From: Paractinoplanes atraurantiacus
Lineage (GTDB): Bacteria; Actinomycetota; Actinomycetes; Mycobacteriales; Micromonosporaceae
Direction of reading: 5' to 3'
DNA length: 64,000 nucleotides
Assembly (NCBI RefSeq): GCF_900215205.1
Contig: NZ_OBDY01000012.1
Location: forward strand, 1-64,000
Notes under the pieces: model-generated
Database searches by the model: none
What the model saw: the letters and a program-made list of their open reading frames with translations, nothing else
Told to the model about the DNA's origin: nothing
Program-made: the position numbers and the translations under genes
Shown here: positions 27,723-36,348 of the stretch, piece after piece
Layout: each line of letters begins with the position of its first letter
Numbering within the stretch: the first letter of the stretch is position 1

Positions 27723-29060
27723 ATGCGCAAACTCCTCCTCACCTCCGCGGCGGTTCTCGCCGCCGCCGCGACCGCCCTCGCGGTGGCCCAACCGGCCAGC
27801 GCCGAGACCGCCGCCTTCACCGTGGTCAGCTCTTGGAGCAACGGCTACCAGGGACAGGTCGCGGTCACCAACACCACGTCGTCGACGATCACCACCTGGC
27901 GGGTCGAGCTGACCTTCCCCGCCGGCACGACCGTCGCCCAGTCGTGGAACGCCACCCAGTCCGGCACCGTGTTCACGCCCGCGAGCTGGAACGGGACCCT
28001 GGCGCCGGGCGCGTCGACCAGCTTCGGCTTCATCGCCAACGGCAGCGGGCGGCCCACCGCCTGCCGGATCAACGGCGTCTCGTGCGACGGCTCGACGCCC
28101 CCGCCGACCACTCCCCCGGTCACCACACCTCCCCCGACGGGCACCACCCCGGTGGCGATCAACGGGCAGCTCCGCGTCTGCGGCGTGCACCTGTGCAACT
28201 CGTCCGGGCAGGCGATCCAGCTCCAGGGCATGAGCACGCACGGCCTCCAGTGGTTCGCCGACTGCTACAACGACGCCTCGCTCGACGCGCTGGCCACCGA
28301 CTGGCGGGCCGACCTGCTGCGGGTCTCGATGTACGTGCAGGAGCAGGGCTACGAGACCAACCCGTCCGGCTTCACCTCGCGGGTCAACAGCCTGGTCGAC
28401 GAGGCGTCCGAGCGCGGCCTCTACGCGATCATCGACTTCCACACGCTGACGCCGGGCGACCCCAACTACAACCTGGCCAACGCCAAGACGTTCTTCGCCA
28501 ACGTGTCGGCCCGCAACGCGGCGAAGCCGAACGTCATCTACGAGATCACCAATGAGCCCAACGGCGTCAGCTGGGCCGGCATCAAGTCGTACGCCGAGCA
28601 GGTCATCCCGGTCATCCGGGCCAACGACCCGGACGCCGTGATCATCGTGGGCACCCCCGGCTGGTCCTCGCTCGGCGTCTCGGAGGGCTCGAACTCGAGC
28701 CAGATCATCGCGAACCCGGTCAACGCCTCCAACATCATGTACGCGTTCCACTTCTACGCGGCCTCGCACAAGGACAACTACCGGGCCGAGGTGCAGCGGG
28801 CGGCCGCCTCGCTGCCACTGTTCGTCACCGAGTTCGGCACCGTCACCTACACCGGCGGCGGCGCGGTCGACCTGGCCAGCACGACCACCTGGCTCGACCT
28901 GCTCGACCAACTCCAGATCAGCTACGCCAACTGGACGTACTCGGACGCCGACGAGAGCAGCGCCGCCTTCAGGCCGGGCACCTGCGGCGGGCCGACCTAC
29001 GCCGGCACCGGCGTCCTGACCGAGTCGGGCACCTACATGCGCAACCGCATCCGCAACTGA
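27723..29060 (+). CDS. Secreted endoglucanase: CBM2 plus GH5
   Basis: The protein has 445 residues from the ATG at 27723. The parts are a Sec signal peptide (1-27), a CBM2 cellulose-binding domain (about 29-123, with FTVVSSWSNGYQGQVAVTN and the C105-C121-type closing segment), a Pro/Thr linker (124-143), and a GH5 catalytic domain with acid/base E278 (IYEITNEPNG) and nucleophile E370 (LFVTEFGT). It hydrolyses internal beta-1,4-glucan bonds outside the cell. It has its own CebR box and a terminator, so it forms a single-gene unit. An upstream in-frame extension would swallow the operator and is rejected. Confidence 0.95.
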   Translation: MRKLLLTSAAVLAAAATALAVAQPASAETAAFTVVSSWSNGYQGQVAVTNTTSSTITTWRVELTFPAGTTVAQSWNATQSGTVFTPASWNGTLAPGASTSFGFIANGSGRPTACRINGVSCDGSTPPPTTPPVTTPPPTGTTPVAINGQLRVCGVHLCNSSGQAIQLQGMSTHGLQWFADCYNDASLDALATDWRADLLRVSMYVQEQGYETNPSGFTSRVNSLVDEASERGLYAIIDFHTLTPGDPNYNLANAKTFFANVSARNAAKPNVIYEITNEPNGVSWAGIKSYAEQVIPVIRANDPDAVIIVGTPGWSSLGVSEGSNSSQIIANPVNASNIMYAFHFYAASHKDNYRAEVQRAAASLPLFVTEFGTVTYTGGGAVDLASTTTWLDLLDQLQISYANWTYSDADESSAAFRPGTCGGPTYAGTGVLTESGTYMRNRIRN

Positions 29061-29066
29061 CCTTCC

Positions 29067-29098
29067 AAGGGCTCCGAGCGATCGCGCTCGGAGCCCTT
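29067..29098 (+). terminator. Terminator of the cellulase gene
   Basis: A perfect 13-bp stem (AAGGGCTCCGAGC / GCTCGGAGCCCTT) with a 6-nt loop starts 7 nt after the stop and is followed by CTGTCT. Confidence 0.9.
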
Positions 29099-29118
29099 CT
29101 GTCTGACCTGCGTGTAAC

Positions 29119-29140
29119 ATTAGCTTGTATAACAACTAAT
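29119..29140. promoter_or_regulatory. GntR-type operator upstream of the MFS-GntR operon
   Basis: ATTAG-C-TTGTATAACAA-CTAAT is an AT-rich dyad in a GC-rich background. Its core TTGTATAACAA fits the FadR-subfamily consensus TNGTNNNACNA exactly, with a further ATTAG/CTAAT outer pair. It ends 18 nt before the MFS start, so binding would block transcription or elongation. The obvious ligand-sensing binder is the GntR protein encoded by the second gene. Confidence 0.65.
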
Positions 29141-29158
29141 GATCTTGGCAGGTACGGC

Positions 29159-30346
29159 ATGACGGTGATCGAGCGCGAGGCCATGAGCCCGGCACAGATC
29201 AGGCTTTCCTCGACGCTTCTGACGTCGTCGCTGATCGGGCGGCTGCCGCAGGCCATGTCCTCGCTGGCGCTGCTGCGCGTCGTGCTCGACGCCGGTGGCT
29301 CGTACGCCTTCGCCGGCGCCCTGACCTCGATCTACATTCTTGCCGGTACGGTCGGAGCACCGCTGATCAGCCGCACGATCGACCGCACCGGGCGGGCGCG
29401 GCAGACCCTGGTGGCCGCGGCCGCCGCGTCCGGGCTGGCCTTCCTCGGCATCGCGGTGACCGCACCGGGCCATCCGGCCGCGGCCGTCCTCCTCACCCTG
29501 ATCGCCGGCATCGCGGCCCCGCCCCTCGAACCGGTCCTGCGCAGCCTGTGGCCCCGGTTCATGCGGCCCGGCGACCAGCTCACCAAGGCGTTCAGCGCCG
29601 ACGCGGCCGTACAGGAACTGATCTTCGTCCTGGGTCCGCTGTTCAGCGCGATCAGCATCGCCGTGCTGGGCGCGCCGGGCGCGGTCGCCGTCATGGGCGT
29701 CATCGGACTGGCCGGCACCGCGCTGTTCTGCGCGCACGGCATCCTCGAGCGCACGGCCCCGGCCGAGCACACCGGCCGGCGCGGATCGCCGCTGCGCTAC
29801 GCGGCCATCCGCACCCTGGTCCTGGCCCAGGTCGCGGCCGGCGTACCGGTCGGCGTGCTCGCCATCACGGCCACCGCCCACGCCACCAGCGCCGGCAACG
29901 CGGCCCTGTCCGGCTGGGGCCTGGCCGTGAACGGCATCGGCGCGTTCGCCGGCGCGGTCCACATCAGCCGCCGCCCCTTCCGGGCCGCCCCGGAGCGTCT
30001 CGTCCGGCCCGGGCTGCTGCTGGTCGCGCTCTTCTACGCGCCCACCGCGTTCGTGCAGACGCCGCCGGCGTACTGGCTGACCGCCGCTTTTGTCAGTGGG
30101 ATCTGCCTGGCCCCGTACCTCACCCTGGTCTTCCGGGCCACAGAAGCGAGCGCCCCGGCCGCGGTGGCGACGGAAGCGAACGCGTGGATCGTCAGTGCCT
30201 TCAGCGTGGGCATCGGCGCCGGAACCTATCTGGCCGGCCTGTCGACCGACCATTGGGGACTCGCCGGCACCACCGTGGCCGTCCTCGGCGCGTCGGCGAT
30301 CGCGGCGCTGGGCGCGCTGAACACCCGGTTGCCTACGATGCGATGA
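29159..30346 (+). CDS. Major facilitator superfamily transporter
   Basis: This 395-residue protein has about 12 hydrophobic helices and the MFS loop signature SRTIDRTGRARQTL after helix 2. It resembles actinobacterial efflux-type MFS proteins (SLIGRLPQAMSSLALLRVV). The substrate is unknown. The last codons overlap the start of the GntR regulator (ATGA), so the transporter and regulator are translated together. Local autoregulation through the upstream GntR-type dyad suggests efflux or uptake of the compound sensed by the regulator. Confidence 0.85.
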   Translation: MTVIEREAMSPAQIRLSSTLLTSSLIGRLPQAMSSLALLRVVLDAGGSYAFAGALTSIYILAGTVGAPLISRTIDRTGRARQTLVAAAAASGLAFLGIAVTAPGHPAAAVLLTLIAGIAAPPLEPVLRSLWPRFMRPGDQLTKAFSADAAVQELIFVLGPLFSAISIAVLGAPGAVAVMGVIGLAGTALFCAHGILERTAPAEHTGRRGSPLRYAAIRTLVLAQVAAGVPVGVLAITATAHATSAGNAALSGWGLAVNGIGAFAGAVHISRRPFRAAPERLVRPGLLLVALFYAPTAFVQTPPAYWLTAAFVSGICLAPYLTLVFRATEASAPAAVATEANAWIVSAFSVGIGAGTYLAGLSTDHWGLAGTTVAVLGASAIAALGALNTRLPTMR

Positions 30347-31086
30347 CTATGACCGACCGTCTCTCGTTCCTGGCGGCGCCGCTGGCCCGCGACGCCGGCG
30401 TCCCGCTGCGCGTCCAGGTGCACAGCCGCATCCTCGACGGCATCCGCACCGGCGCGCTGACCCCCGGCTCGATGATCCCGACCGAGACCGAGATCGGCCG
30501 CCTCCTCGGCGTGAGCCGCACGGTCGTCCGCGAGGCCCTGATGCTGCTCGACGAGGACGGCTTCATCGTCTCCCGCCGCGGCATCGGCCGCTTCGTCGCC
30601 GACGCCGTCCCCGAGGCCGGGCTGGAACGCCTGCGCCCGCTGGAAGACCTGCTGAGCATGCCCGGCAGCGTGCTGGAGCTGCGCCGCACGCAGGGCGAAC
30701 TCCAGGAGACCACGTCGACCTACATAGCCGAGGAGCTGGCCATCCCCGCCGACTCGGCGGCGTGGTTCTTCGAGACGGTCGTACTGCGAGACGGCCAGCC
30801 GATCGCCCTGAGCCAGGAACACCTCCCGGCCGACGCCCCGGTGGCCTCGCTCTCGGCCGGCGAAACGGCCCTGTCCGCCCTGCTCGACCGCCTCGGCTCG
30901 GGCGTCGTCCGTTTCACGGCCGGCCTGCTCGGCGAGTCCCGGGCGGCGCCGCTCGACGCCGACCCCGGCGAGCCCGTCCTGATCGTCACCCAGACGGCGA
31001 AGCTCGACGGCCGCCCCATCTACCTCGCCAAACACATGCTCCGCGCCGGCGCCGGCCAGCTATCCGTTCGCCAGCCGGGCCAGTAG
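30343..31086 (+). CDS. GntR-family transcriptional regulator
   Basis: The 247-residue protein has an N-terminal winged helix (LRVQVHSRILDGIRTGALTPGS, then IGRLLGVSRTVVREALMLLDEDGFI). Its C-terminal half looks like the UTRA effector domain of the HutC subfamily (ALSQEHLPAD, ALLDRLGSGVVRF, VLIVTQTAKLDGRPI). The ATG at 30343 overlaps the transporter stop; another ATG lies two codons on. It is probably the repressor of its own operon via the dyad at 29119. The subfamily call is moderately sure because the operator core fits the FadR consensus better than the HutC one. Confidence 0.85.
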   Translation: MTMTDRLSFLAAPLARDAGVPLRVQVHSRILDGIRTGALTPGSMIPTETEIGRLLGVSRTVVREALMLLDEDGFIVSRRGIGRFVADAVPEAGLERLRPLEDLLSMPGSVLELRRTQGELQETTSTYIAEELAIPADSAAWFFETVVLRDGQPIALSQEHLPADAPVASLSAGETALSALLDRLGSGVVRFTAGLLGESRAAPLDADPGEPVLIVTQTAKLDGRPIYLAKHMLRAGAGQLSVRQPGQ

Positions 31087-31107
31087 CAACCTTGCGATAC
31101 TCGGCGC

Positions 31108-31491
31108 ATGATCCGGTCGGCGCTGCTCCCTGTCTGCCTGATCCTCGGCCTGGCCGCCTGCACGGCCGATGACAGTCCTTCGCCGGCGCCCAGCTCACAG
31201 GGCACCGGCACCATCGAACTGGTCCCGGACGACACGAACCCCGACGACCGCGTCGCGGAAATCCTCACCGGCGAAGCCACACTGGTCTCCCACGCCTTCA
31301 ACAACGGCGTGATCCAGGTAGGTGTCCGATCCTCGGTCGACGAGCGCCTGCGCCTGTGCGACCGCCTGGCCGACGAGTTCCGCGACAACCAGGCCGTCGA
31401 CCAGATCCTGGTCACCGCCGTGCCGGCCGCCCCACTGGTCCACTGGAACAGCTCAGACGCCCAGTGCACGGCCGACCCGGCGACTCCCTGA
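31108..31491 (+). CDS. Small secreted lipoprotein
   Basis: The 127-residue protein has a signal peptide ending in the lipobox LGLAAC, then a short Ser/Pro-rich spacer and a domain with two cysteines (RLRLCDRL, DAQCTAD). The family is not recognised. The gene lies 21 nt after the GntR stop and could be read from the same transcript. Confidence 0.65.
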   Translation: MIRSALLPVCLILGLAACTADDSPSPAPSSQGTGTIELVPDDTNPDDRVAEILTGEATLVSHAFNNGVIQVGVRSSVDERLRLCDRLADEFRDNQAVDQILVTAVPAAPLVHWNSSDAQCTADPATP

Positions 31492-31512
31492 CCTCAGGTG
31501 CCTTCCCCGCCC

Positions 31513-32075
31513 TCACCGACCAGCGGGCTGATCCCGGGTCAAGGTGTTGTACTCGATGTGGAACGCCGGGTTGGATCCCCCACCGAAACCACACTTGATC
31601 CACACGCCGTCGCCGGCGGGCTCACGCTCGGCCGTCGTGTCCACGGTCATACCGGTCGCCACCGCCTGCTCGCCGGTGTTGGCGGTCAGCACGATCTGCT
31701 GGGCGAGATCCGGGAAGTAGATCTCCGGCTGGGCTCGCAGCCAGTCCCACCAGTCGTTGCACGGCTCGTTCGTCGACGTGTAGCGCGGCGGCTTCACCTG
31801 CAGGAGTTTCGACGCCGGCCCCTTGAAACAGACGTAGCTGACGGACTCGTGGTCCGCCTCGACGTTCACGAGCGACGGCCCGGCCCCCTCATTCTGGCTC
31901 TCCAAGAACGCCGCGATTCCAAGACCTGAACTACGCTTCCTGCCGTGAGTTGGAAGGCCAAGCTGCTGAGCGCGTCCTGGCGGTCGTGAACGGTATTGGC
32001 CAGGCCAACAACGGCAGCTTCCGCCCGGCGGCTCTGGTCGGCCGATTTCAAGATGGTGACAGCAACCAGCATCAT
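31513..32075 (-). pseudogene. Frameshifted hypothetical gene
   Basis: Two minus-strand frames together look like one protein. From an ATG at 32075, one frame reads MLVAVTILKSADQSRRAEAA and continues with protein-like heptads to about 31920. From there the next frame continues as GAGPSLVNVEADHESVSYVC and ends at 31513 after FHIEYNTLTRD. Neither half has a convincing start and end of its own. A frameshift near 31905-31930 would explain this. The family is not recognised, and the C-terminal half may be a short real gene with a rare start. Confidence 0.4.
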
Positions 32076-32180
32076 GTCGTCCTCGCCGGCTCGGCAGAGG
32101 CACGCGGCGTGATCCGGACGTCGCCGAGGCACTTCAGATCATGGGTAAGACCGGCGCTTCTAGGTTGCAGTAGTCGCTTT

Positions 32181-32825
32181 TCATAGGCCGAGGACGGGCT
32201 TGCACTCCTCGACGCCGGTGAGGGTTATGTCGGGGCGGCGGTGGGGGAGCCAGTCGGCTCGGGGCAGGCGCCAGCGCTGGAGTTCGGCGGGGGCGCCTTT
32301 GCGGGTGGCCCAGTCGGAGCCGTTTCGGGTGTAGCCGAGGGACTCGGAGACCCGGTTGGAGGCGTGGTTGTCGGTGAAGGCGTCGCTTGCGGCCTCTCGG
32401 GCGCCGAAACCCTCGAAGGCCAAGTGCAGGATCGCCGCCCGGGACTCCTTGCCCAGGCCGCGGCCGCGGGCGGCGGGGGCCAGCCACGAGAACGTCGTCA
32501 CCGTGCCCAGGGCGGCGAAGTCGCGGCCGACCATGTCCTGCATGCCCAAGGGCTCGCCGTCGGCGACGATGACGAAGTACAGGCGCCAGAAGTCCTCGCT
32601 GACCTTGGAGCGGCCCGACCAGATCCGGCGGAGCCAGTTCCACTCGCGGGCGGGACTTTCGTCGTACAGCGACATCGGATCGTCGAACGGCAAGGGGGCG
32701 CCCTCGGTGACCACGCCCGCCCGGACCACCGGGACCAGTTGTTCCAGCAGGTCGTCGGTGGCGGCGGCGAGGGTCAGCCGCGGGGTGTGTACGGCCAGGT
32801 TCAGCGGTGGATACGTGGACGGCAC
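32181..32825 (-). CDS. GNAT-family N-acetyltransferase, RimJ/RimL type
   Basis: The protein has 214 residues from the GTG at 32825. The GNAT pattern includes LNLAVHTPRLTLAAATDDLL, the acetyl-CoA loop SWLAPAARGRGLGKESRAAI and NHASNRVSESLGYTRNG, typical of RimJ/RimL-like enzymes that acetylate protein N termini, amino acids or small molecules. GTG 32825 is preferred over TTG 32843 because TACGGT lies 6 nt upstream, fitting a leaderless start. It is divergent from the ABC operon. The acceptor is unknown. Confidence 0.85.
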   Translation of the reverse strand: MPSTYPPLNLAVHTPRLTLAAATDDLLEQLVPVVRAGVVTEGAPLPFDDPMSLYDESPAREWNWLRRIWSGRSKVSEDFWRLYFVIVADGEPLGMQDMVGRDFAALGTVTTFSWLAPAARGRGLGKESRAAILHLAFEGFGAREAASDAFTDNHASNRVSESLGYTRNGSDWATRKGAPAELQRWRLPRADWLPHRRPDITLTGVEECKPVLGL

Positions 32826-32844
32826 CGGCGCACCGTACCTCAAC

Positions 32845-32884
32845 CTGAGAGTGAGCTGAGAGACCCTGTAGGTGCTCTCAGGGT
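32845..32884. promoter_or_regulatory. Nested inverted repeats between the GNAT gene and the ABC operon
   Basis: CTGAGAG occurs at 32845 and 32856, and its complement CTCTCAG at 32875-32881. An interleaved ACCCTG (32863-32868) pairs with CAGGGT (32879-32884). The cluster lies in the 103-nt divergent gap, upstream of a TAGGCT -10 box (32917-32922) that precedes the ABC GTG start by 6 nt. It is a candidate operator, perhaps for both directions. Confidence 0.4.
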
Positions 32885-32928
32885 TCCACCGGATCCGCGT
32901 GGGTGCGCAGGCTTCCTAGGCTGAGCCC

Positions 32929-33843
32929 GTGACCATCATCGCGACACAGTCATTGACGAAGACGTACGGGGGCGGGGTGACCGCCCTCGGCGATCTCACC
33001 GTCGACGTCGAGGCGGGCGTGATCGGGCTGGTCGGCGCCAACGGCGCCGGGAAGAGCACGTTCATCAAGATCATGCTGGGGCTCATCGCGCCCACGAGCG
33101 GCAGCGTGCGGGTGTTCGACCTCGATCCGGTCGTGCAGACCGATCAGGTGCGGGCGCGGGTCGGCTACATGCCGGAGAACGACTGCCTGCCGCCGGACGT
33201 GTCCGCGGCCGAGTTCGTCACCCACCTGGGCCGGCTCAGCGGGCTGCCGAAGACGGCCGCGCGGGAGCGTGCCTCCGAGACGCTGCGGCACGTCGGGCTC
33301 TACGAGGAGCGCTACCGGCAGATCGGCGGCTACTCGACCGGCATGAAGCAGCGGGTCAAGCTGGCCCAGGCGCTCGTGCACGATCCCGACCTTCTCCTGC
33401 TCGACGAGCCGACAAACGGCCTCGACCCGGCCGGCCGGGACGCCATGCTCGCCCTGGTGCACCGGATCGGCACCGAGTTCGGCATCTCGGTCGTCGTCTG
33501 CTCCCACCTGCTCGGCGAGGTGGAGCGCATCTGTGACTCGCTCATCGCGATCGAGGCCGGCCGGCTGCTGCGGGCCGACCGCATCTCGGCGATGACGGCC
33601 GCCTCCGATGTGCTCGCGGTCGAGGTCTCCGAGGGTACGGACGAGCTGTTCGACGCCCTGACGCGGTTGCAGCTCACCGTCACCCGTGAGGGGCGGCAGC
33701 TGCTCGTGCCGCTCGAGTCGGAGAGCTCGTACGACGAGATCCTGCGGGCCGTCGCCGAGCTCGACCTGCCGCTGCACCGCCTGGACCAGCGACGCCACCG
33801 GGTGGCCGAGCTCTTCACCACGAAGGAGACCGCCGATGTCTGA
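32929..33843 (+). CDS. ABC transporter ATP-binding protein (first of two)
   Basis: This 304-residue ATPase has Walker A GANGAGKST, Q-loop MPENDCLPPD, signature STGMKQRVKLAQ and Walker B DLLLLDEPTNGLDP, all intact. The C-terminal ~75 residues are the extension common in ABC-2 exporters. It pairs with the permease that starts 8 nt before its stop. The GTG at 32929 follows a TAGGCT box, so it is probably leaderless. This is the first gene of a four-gene operon with two ATPase-permease pairs; drugs, lipids or peptides are possible cargo. Confidence 0.92.
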   Translation: MTIIATQSLTKTYGGGVTALGDLTVDVEAGVIGLVGANGAGKSTFIKIMLGLIAPTSGSVRVFDLDPVVQTDQVRARVGYMPENDCLPPDVSAAEFVTHLGRLSGLPKTAARERASETLRHVGLYEERYRQIGGYSTGMKQRVKLAQALVHDPDLLLLDEPTNGLDPAGRDAMLALVHRIGTEFGISVVVCSHLLGEVERICDSLIAIEAGRLLRADRISAMTAASDVLAVEVSEGTDELFDALTRLQLTVTREGRQLLVPLESESSYDEILRAVAELDLPLHRLDQRRHRVAELFTTKETADV

Positions 33844-34702
33844 CGCCGGCGTCATTCACGACATCGGATATCAGCGGTACGAGGGCCCCCGTCTGGGCCG
33901 CGCCGCGGTGTTCGGCGCGCTCTACCAGCACGGGCTGCGGGCTTCGTTCGGGCTCGGCCGCTCGATCAAGGCCAAGATCTTCCCGTGGCTGGTGGTCGGC
34001 ATCGTGCTGCTGGTCGCGGTCATCAACGCGGCCGCGCGGGCGCAGTTCGACGTGATCCTGTTCGACTACTTCGAGTTCGACGACACGATGAGCTGGCTGA
34101 TCATCTTCTTCGTGGCGATCGTGGCGCCGGAGCTGATGTCGCGGGACATGCGCGCCGGTGTCCTGCCGCTCTATTTCAGCCGGCCGCTGCGGGCCTCCGA
34201 TTATGTGGGGGCCAAGGTCGCCTCGCTCATCACCGCGGTGTTCCTGCTGCTGGGCGTGCCGCAGTTCATCATGTTCCTGACCGCCGCGTTCACCCTCGAC
34301 GGTGGGATCAGCAAGGTGTGGGAGGAGTTCTACGGCGCGCTGCTGCCCGGCTGGGCGTACAGCCTGCTCTGGGCCGTGCTCTTCGCCTCGATCAGCCTGC
34401 TGGTCGCCTCGCTGACCGGCAAGCGGGCGTTCGCGGCCGGCGGCATCGTCGCCTTCTTCCTGATGACCGCCCCGGTGGTCGCCGTGCTGACCATCCTGCC
34501 CTCGGAGACCGCGCAGGACCTGGCCGGTCTGGCCAGCCCCATGTCGCTGATCAGCGGCGTGCAGATCTGGCTGCGCGACGGCGTCGATCTCGGGCTGGAC
34601 GTGGGCCGCTTCGGCCCGATCTACGGCATCGAGGCGTTCTGCCTGGTCGCCGCCGCCCTGCTGCTGTTGCTGGCCCGCTACCGGAAGGTTGCTGCGCTGT
34701 GA
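33836..34702 (+). CDS. ABC-2 type permease (first of two)
   Basis: This 288-residue membrane protein has six hydrophobic helices (IFPWLVVGIVLLVAVINAA, MSWLIIFFVAIVAPELMSRD, and others) and the ABC-2 feature SRDMRAGVLPLYFSRPLRAS after helix 2. It overlaps the upstream ATPase by 8 nt and the next ATPase by 4 nt (GTGA), so it is tightly coupled in the operon. It would form the membrane half of an exporter with the first ATPase, or a hetero-complex with the second permease. Confidence 0.88.
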   Translation: MSDAGVIHDIGYQRYEGPRLGRAAVFGALYQHGLRASFGLGRSIKAKIFPWLVVGIVLLVAVINAAARAQFDVILFDYFEFDDTMSWLIIFFVAIVAPELMSRDMRAGVLPLYFSRPLRASDYVGAKVASLITAVFLLLGVPQFIMFLTAAFTLDGGISKVWEEFYGALLPGWAYSLLWAVLFASISLLVASLTGKRAFAAGGIVAFFLMTAPVVAVLTILPSETAQDLAGLASPMSLISGVQIWLRDGVDLGLDVGRFGPIYGIEAFCLVAAALLLLLARYRKVAAL

Positions 34703-35610
34703 GCGTCGTCGAGCTTCAGAACGTCTCCCGCTGGTACGGCAACGTGGTCGCGGTCAACGACATCAGCATGACCCTGCAGCCGGGCGTGACCGGCCTGCTC
34801 GGGCCGAACGGCGCCGGCAAGACCACGGTGCTGCACATGATGGCCGGCTTCCTGGCCCCCTCGAAGGGCGCCGTCTCCATCGACGGGGCGCCGACCTGGC
34901 GTAACCCGTCCATCTACGGCACGCTCGGCCTGGTCGCCGAGCGGGAGGCCGTGCACGGCTTCCTCACCGCCCGCGAGTTCGTGGTGGCCTGCGCCAAGAT
35001 GCAGAAGCTGAGCGACCCGGCCGGCGCCGCCAAGCGCGCGCTGGAGCTGGTCGAGATGACCGGCGCCCAGGACCGCCGGATCGACACCTTCTCCAAAGGC
35101 ATGCGCCAGCGCACCCGGGTCGCCGCCGCTCTCGTCCACGAGCCGCAGGTGCTGCTGCTGGACGAGCCGTTCAACGGCATGGACCCGCGCCAGCGCATGC
35201 ACATGATGGAGCTGCTGCACTCGCTCGGCGACCGGGGCCACACGATCCTGTTCAGCTCGCACATTTTGGAAGAGGTCGAGCAGCTCTCCGGCCTGGTCCA
35301 GGTGATCGTCGCGGGCCGGCTGGCCGCGTCCGGCGACTACCGGCGGATCCGCCGGCTGATGACGAACCGCCCGCACGTGTTCGCCGTGCAGAGCTCCGAC
35401 GACCGCAAGCTGGCGGTCGCGCTGATCGGCGAGAAATCGGTCAGCGGCGTGGAGATCGAGGCGAGCGGGCTGACCGTGCGCGCCTCCGACTACGGCAGCT
35501 TCACCCGCGCGCTGCCGCGCATCGCCCTCGGCGAGGGCATCCGGCTGCGCAAGTTGCTGCCGTCCGACGAGTCGCTGGAGAGCGTCTTCTCCTACCTGCT
35601 GGAGGCATGA
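34699..35610 (+). CDS. ABC transporter ATP-binding protein (second)
   Basis: The 303-residue ATPase shows Walker A GPNGAGKTT, signature TFSKGMRQRTRVAAAL and Walker B VLLLDEPFNGMDPRQ, followed by the H-loop SSHILEE. The C-terminal extension is typical of ABC-2 systems. Start GTG 34699 overlaps the permease stop; the end overlaps the next permease (ATGA). Two different ATPases in one operon suggest either two exporters or a heterodimer. Confidence 0.92.
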   Translation: MSVVELQNVSRWYGNVVAVNDISMTLQPGVTGLLGPNGAGKTTVLHMMAGFLAPSKGAVSIDGAPTWRNPSIYGTLGLVAEREAVHGFLTAREFVVACAKMQKLSDPAGAAKRALELVEMTGAQDRRIDTFSKGMRQRTRVAAALVHEPQVLLLDEPFNGMDPRQRMHMMELLHSLGDRGHTILFSSHILEEVEQLSGLVQVIVAGRLAASGDYRRIRRLMTNRPHVFAVQSSDDRKLAVALIGEKSVSGVEIEASGLTVRASDYGSFTRALPRIALGEGIRLRKLLPSDESLESVFSYLLEA

Positions 35611-36320
35611 TGTCCACGGTCGCCTACATCACCGCCCGCGGCCTGTTCGGCCGCCGCCGGGCGCTGCTCCTGCTGCCGCTTCCGCTGCTGCTGGTCGGTC
35701 TCGCGCTGATCTGCAAGGCGTACGACGTCAGCCCGTCGGACTGGGGTCAGCCGGTCGTGGTCGGTCTCGGCCTGGCCGTCGTGCTTCCGGTGACGGCATT
35801 GATCGTCGGTACGGGCGTTCTCGGCTCCGAGGTCGACGACGGCACCATCATCCACATCCTGACCAAGCCGCTGCCGCGCCGCGACATCATCCTGGCCAAG
35901 CTGCTGGTGGCGTCCGGGGTGACCGCGCTGACCGCCGCGATCCCGCTGTTCGTGGTGGGCGCGCTGGCCGAGTCGGTGAACTTCGGATTCGCTCTGGTGA
36001 TCGGCGCGGTGGCCGGTGCGCTCGCCTACTCGGCGCTGTTCCTGCTGCTGAGCCTGCTGACCCGGCGCCCGGTGCTGGTCGGTCTGGCGTACATCCTGGT
36101 CTGGGAAGGTCTTCTGGGCCGTTTCATCAGCGGCACCCGGGTGCTCTCGATCGAGCAGTACGTCATCGGCATCGCCGACAAGATCGCGCCGAGCGGCGTG
36201 CTCGACGGCAAGGTGTCGCTGCCGGTGGCCGTCGTGATGAGCGCGATCTTCCTGATCGGCGGCACGCTCTACGCGATCAACCGCCTGGGCTCCTTCAGCA
36301 TGGCGGGCGAGACGAGCTGA
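35607..36320 (+). CDS. ABC-2 type permease (second)
   Basis: This 237-residue membrane protein has about six helices (ALLLLPLPLLLVGLALIC, VVVGLGLAVVLPVTALIVGT, and others) and the ABC-2 motif GSEVDDGTIIHILTKPLPRR. The start ATG 35607 lies in the ATPase stop (ATGA); a second ATG follows at 35610. It is the last gene of the operon. Confidence 0.88.
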   Translation: MMSTVAYITARGLFGRRRALLLLPLPLLLVGLALICKAYDVSPSDWGQPVVVGLGLAVVLPVTALIVGTGVLGSEVDDGTIIHILTKPLPRRDIILAKLLVASGVTALTAAIPLFVVGALAESVNFGFALVIGAVAGALAYSALFLLLSLLTRRPVLVGLAYILVWEGLLGRFISGTRVLSIEQYVIGIADKIAPSGVLDGKVSLPVAVVMSAIFLIGGTLYAINRLGSFSMAGETS

Positions 36321-36348
36321 AGTATGGCTGAACGGGCCACTGCGGACC

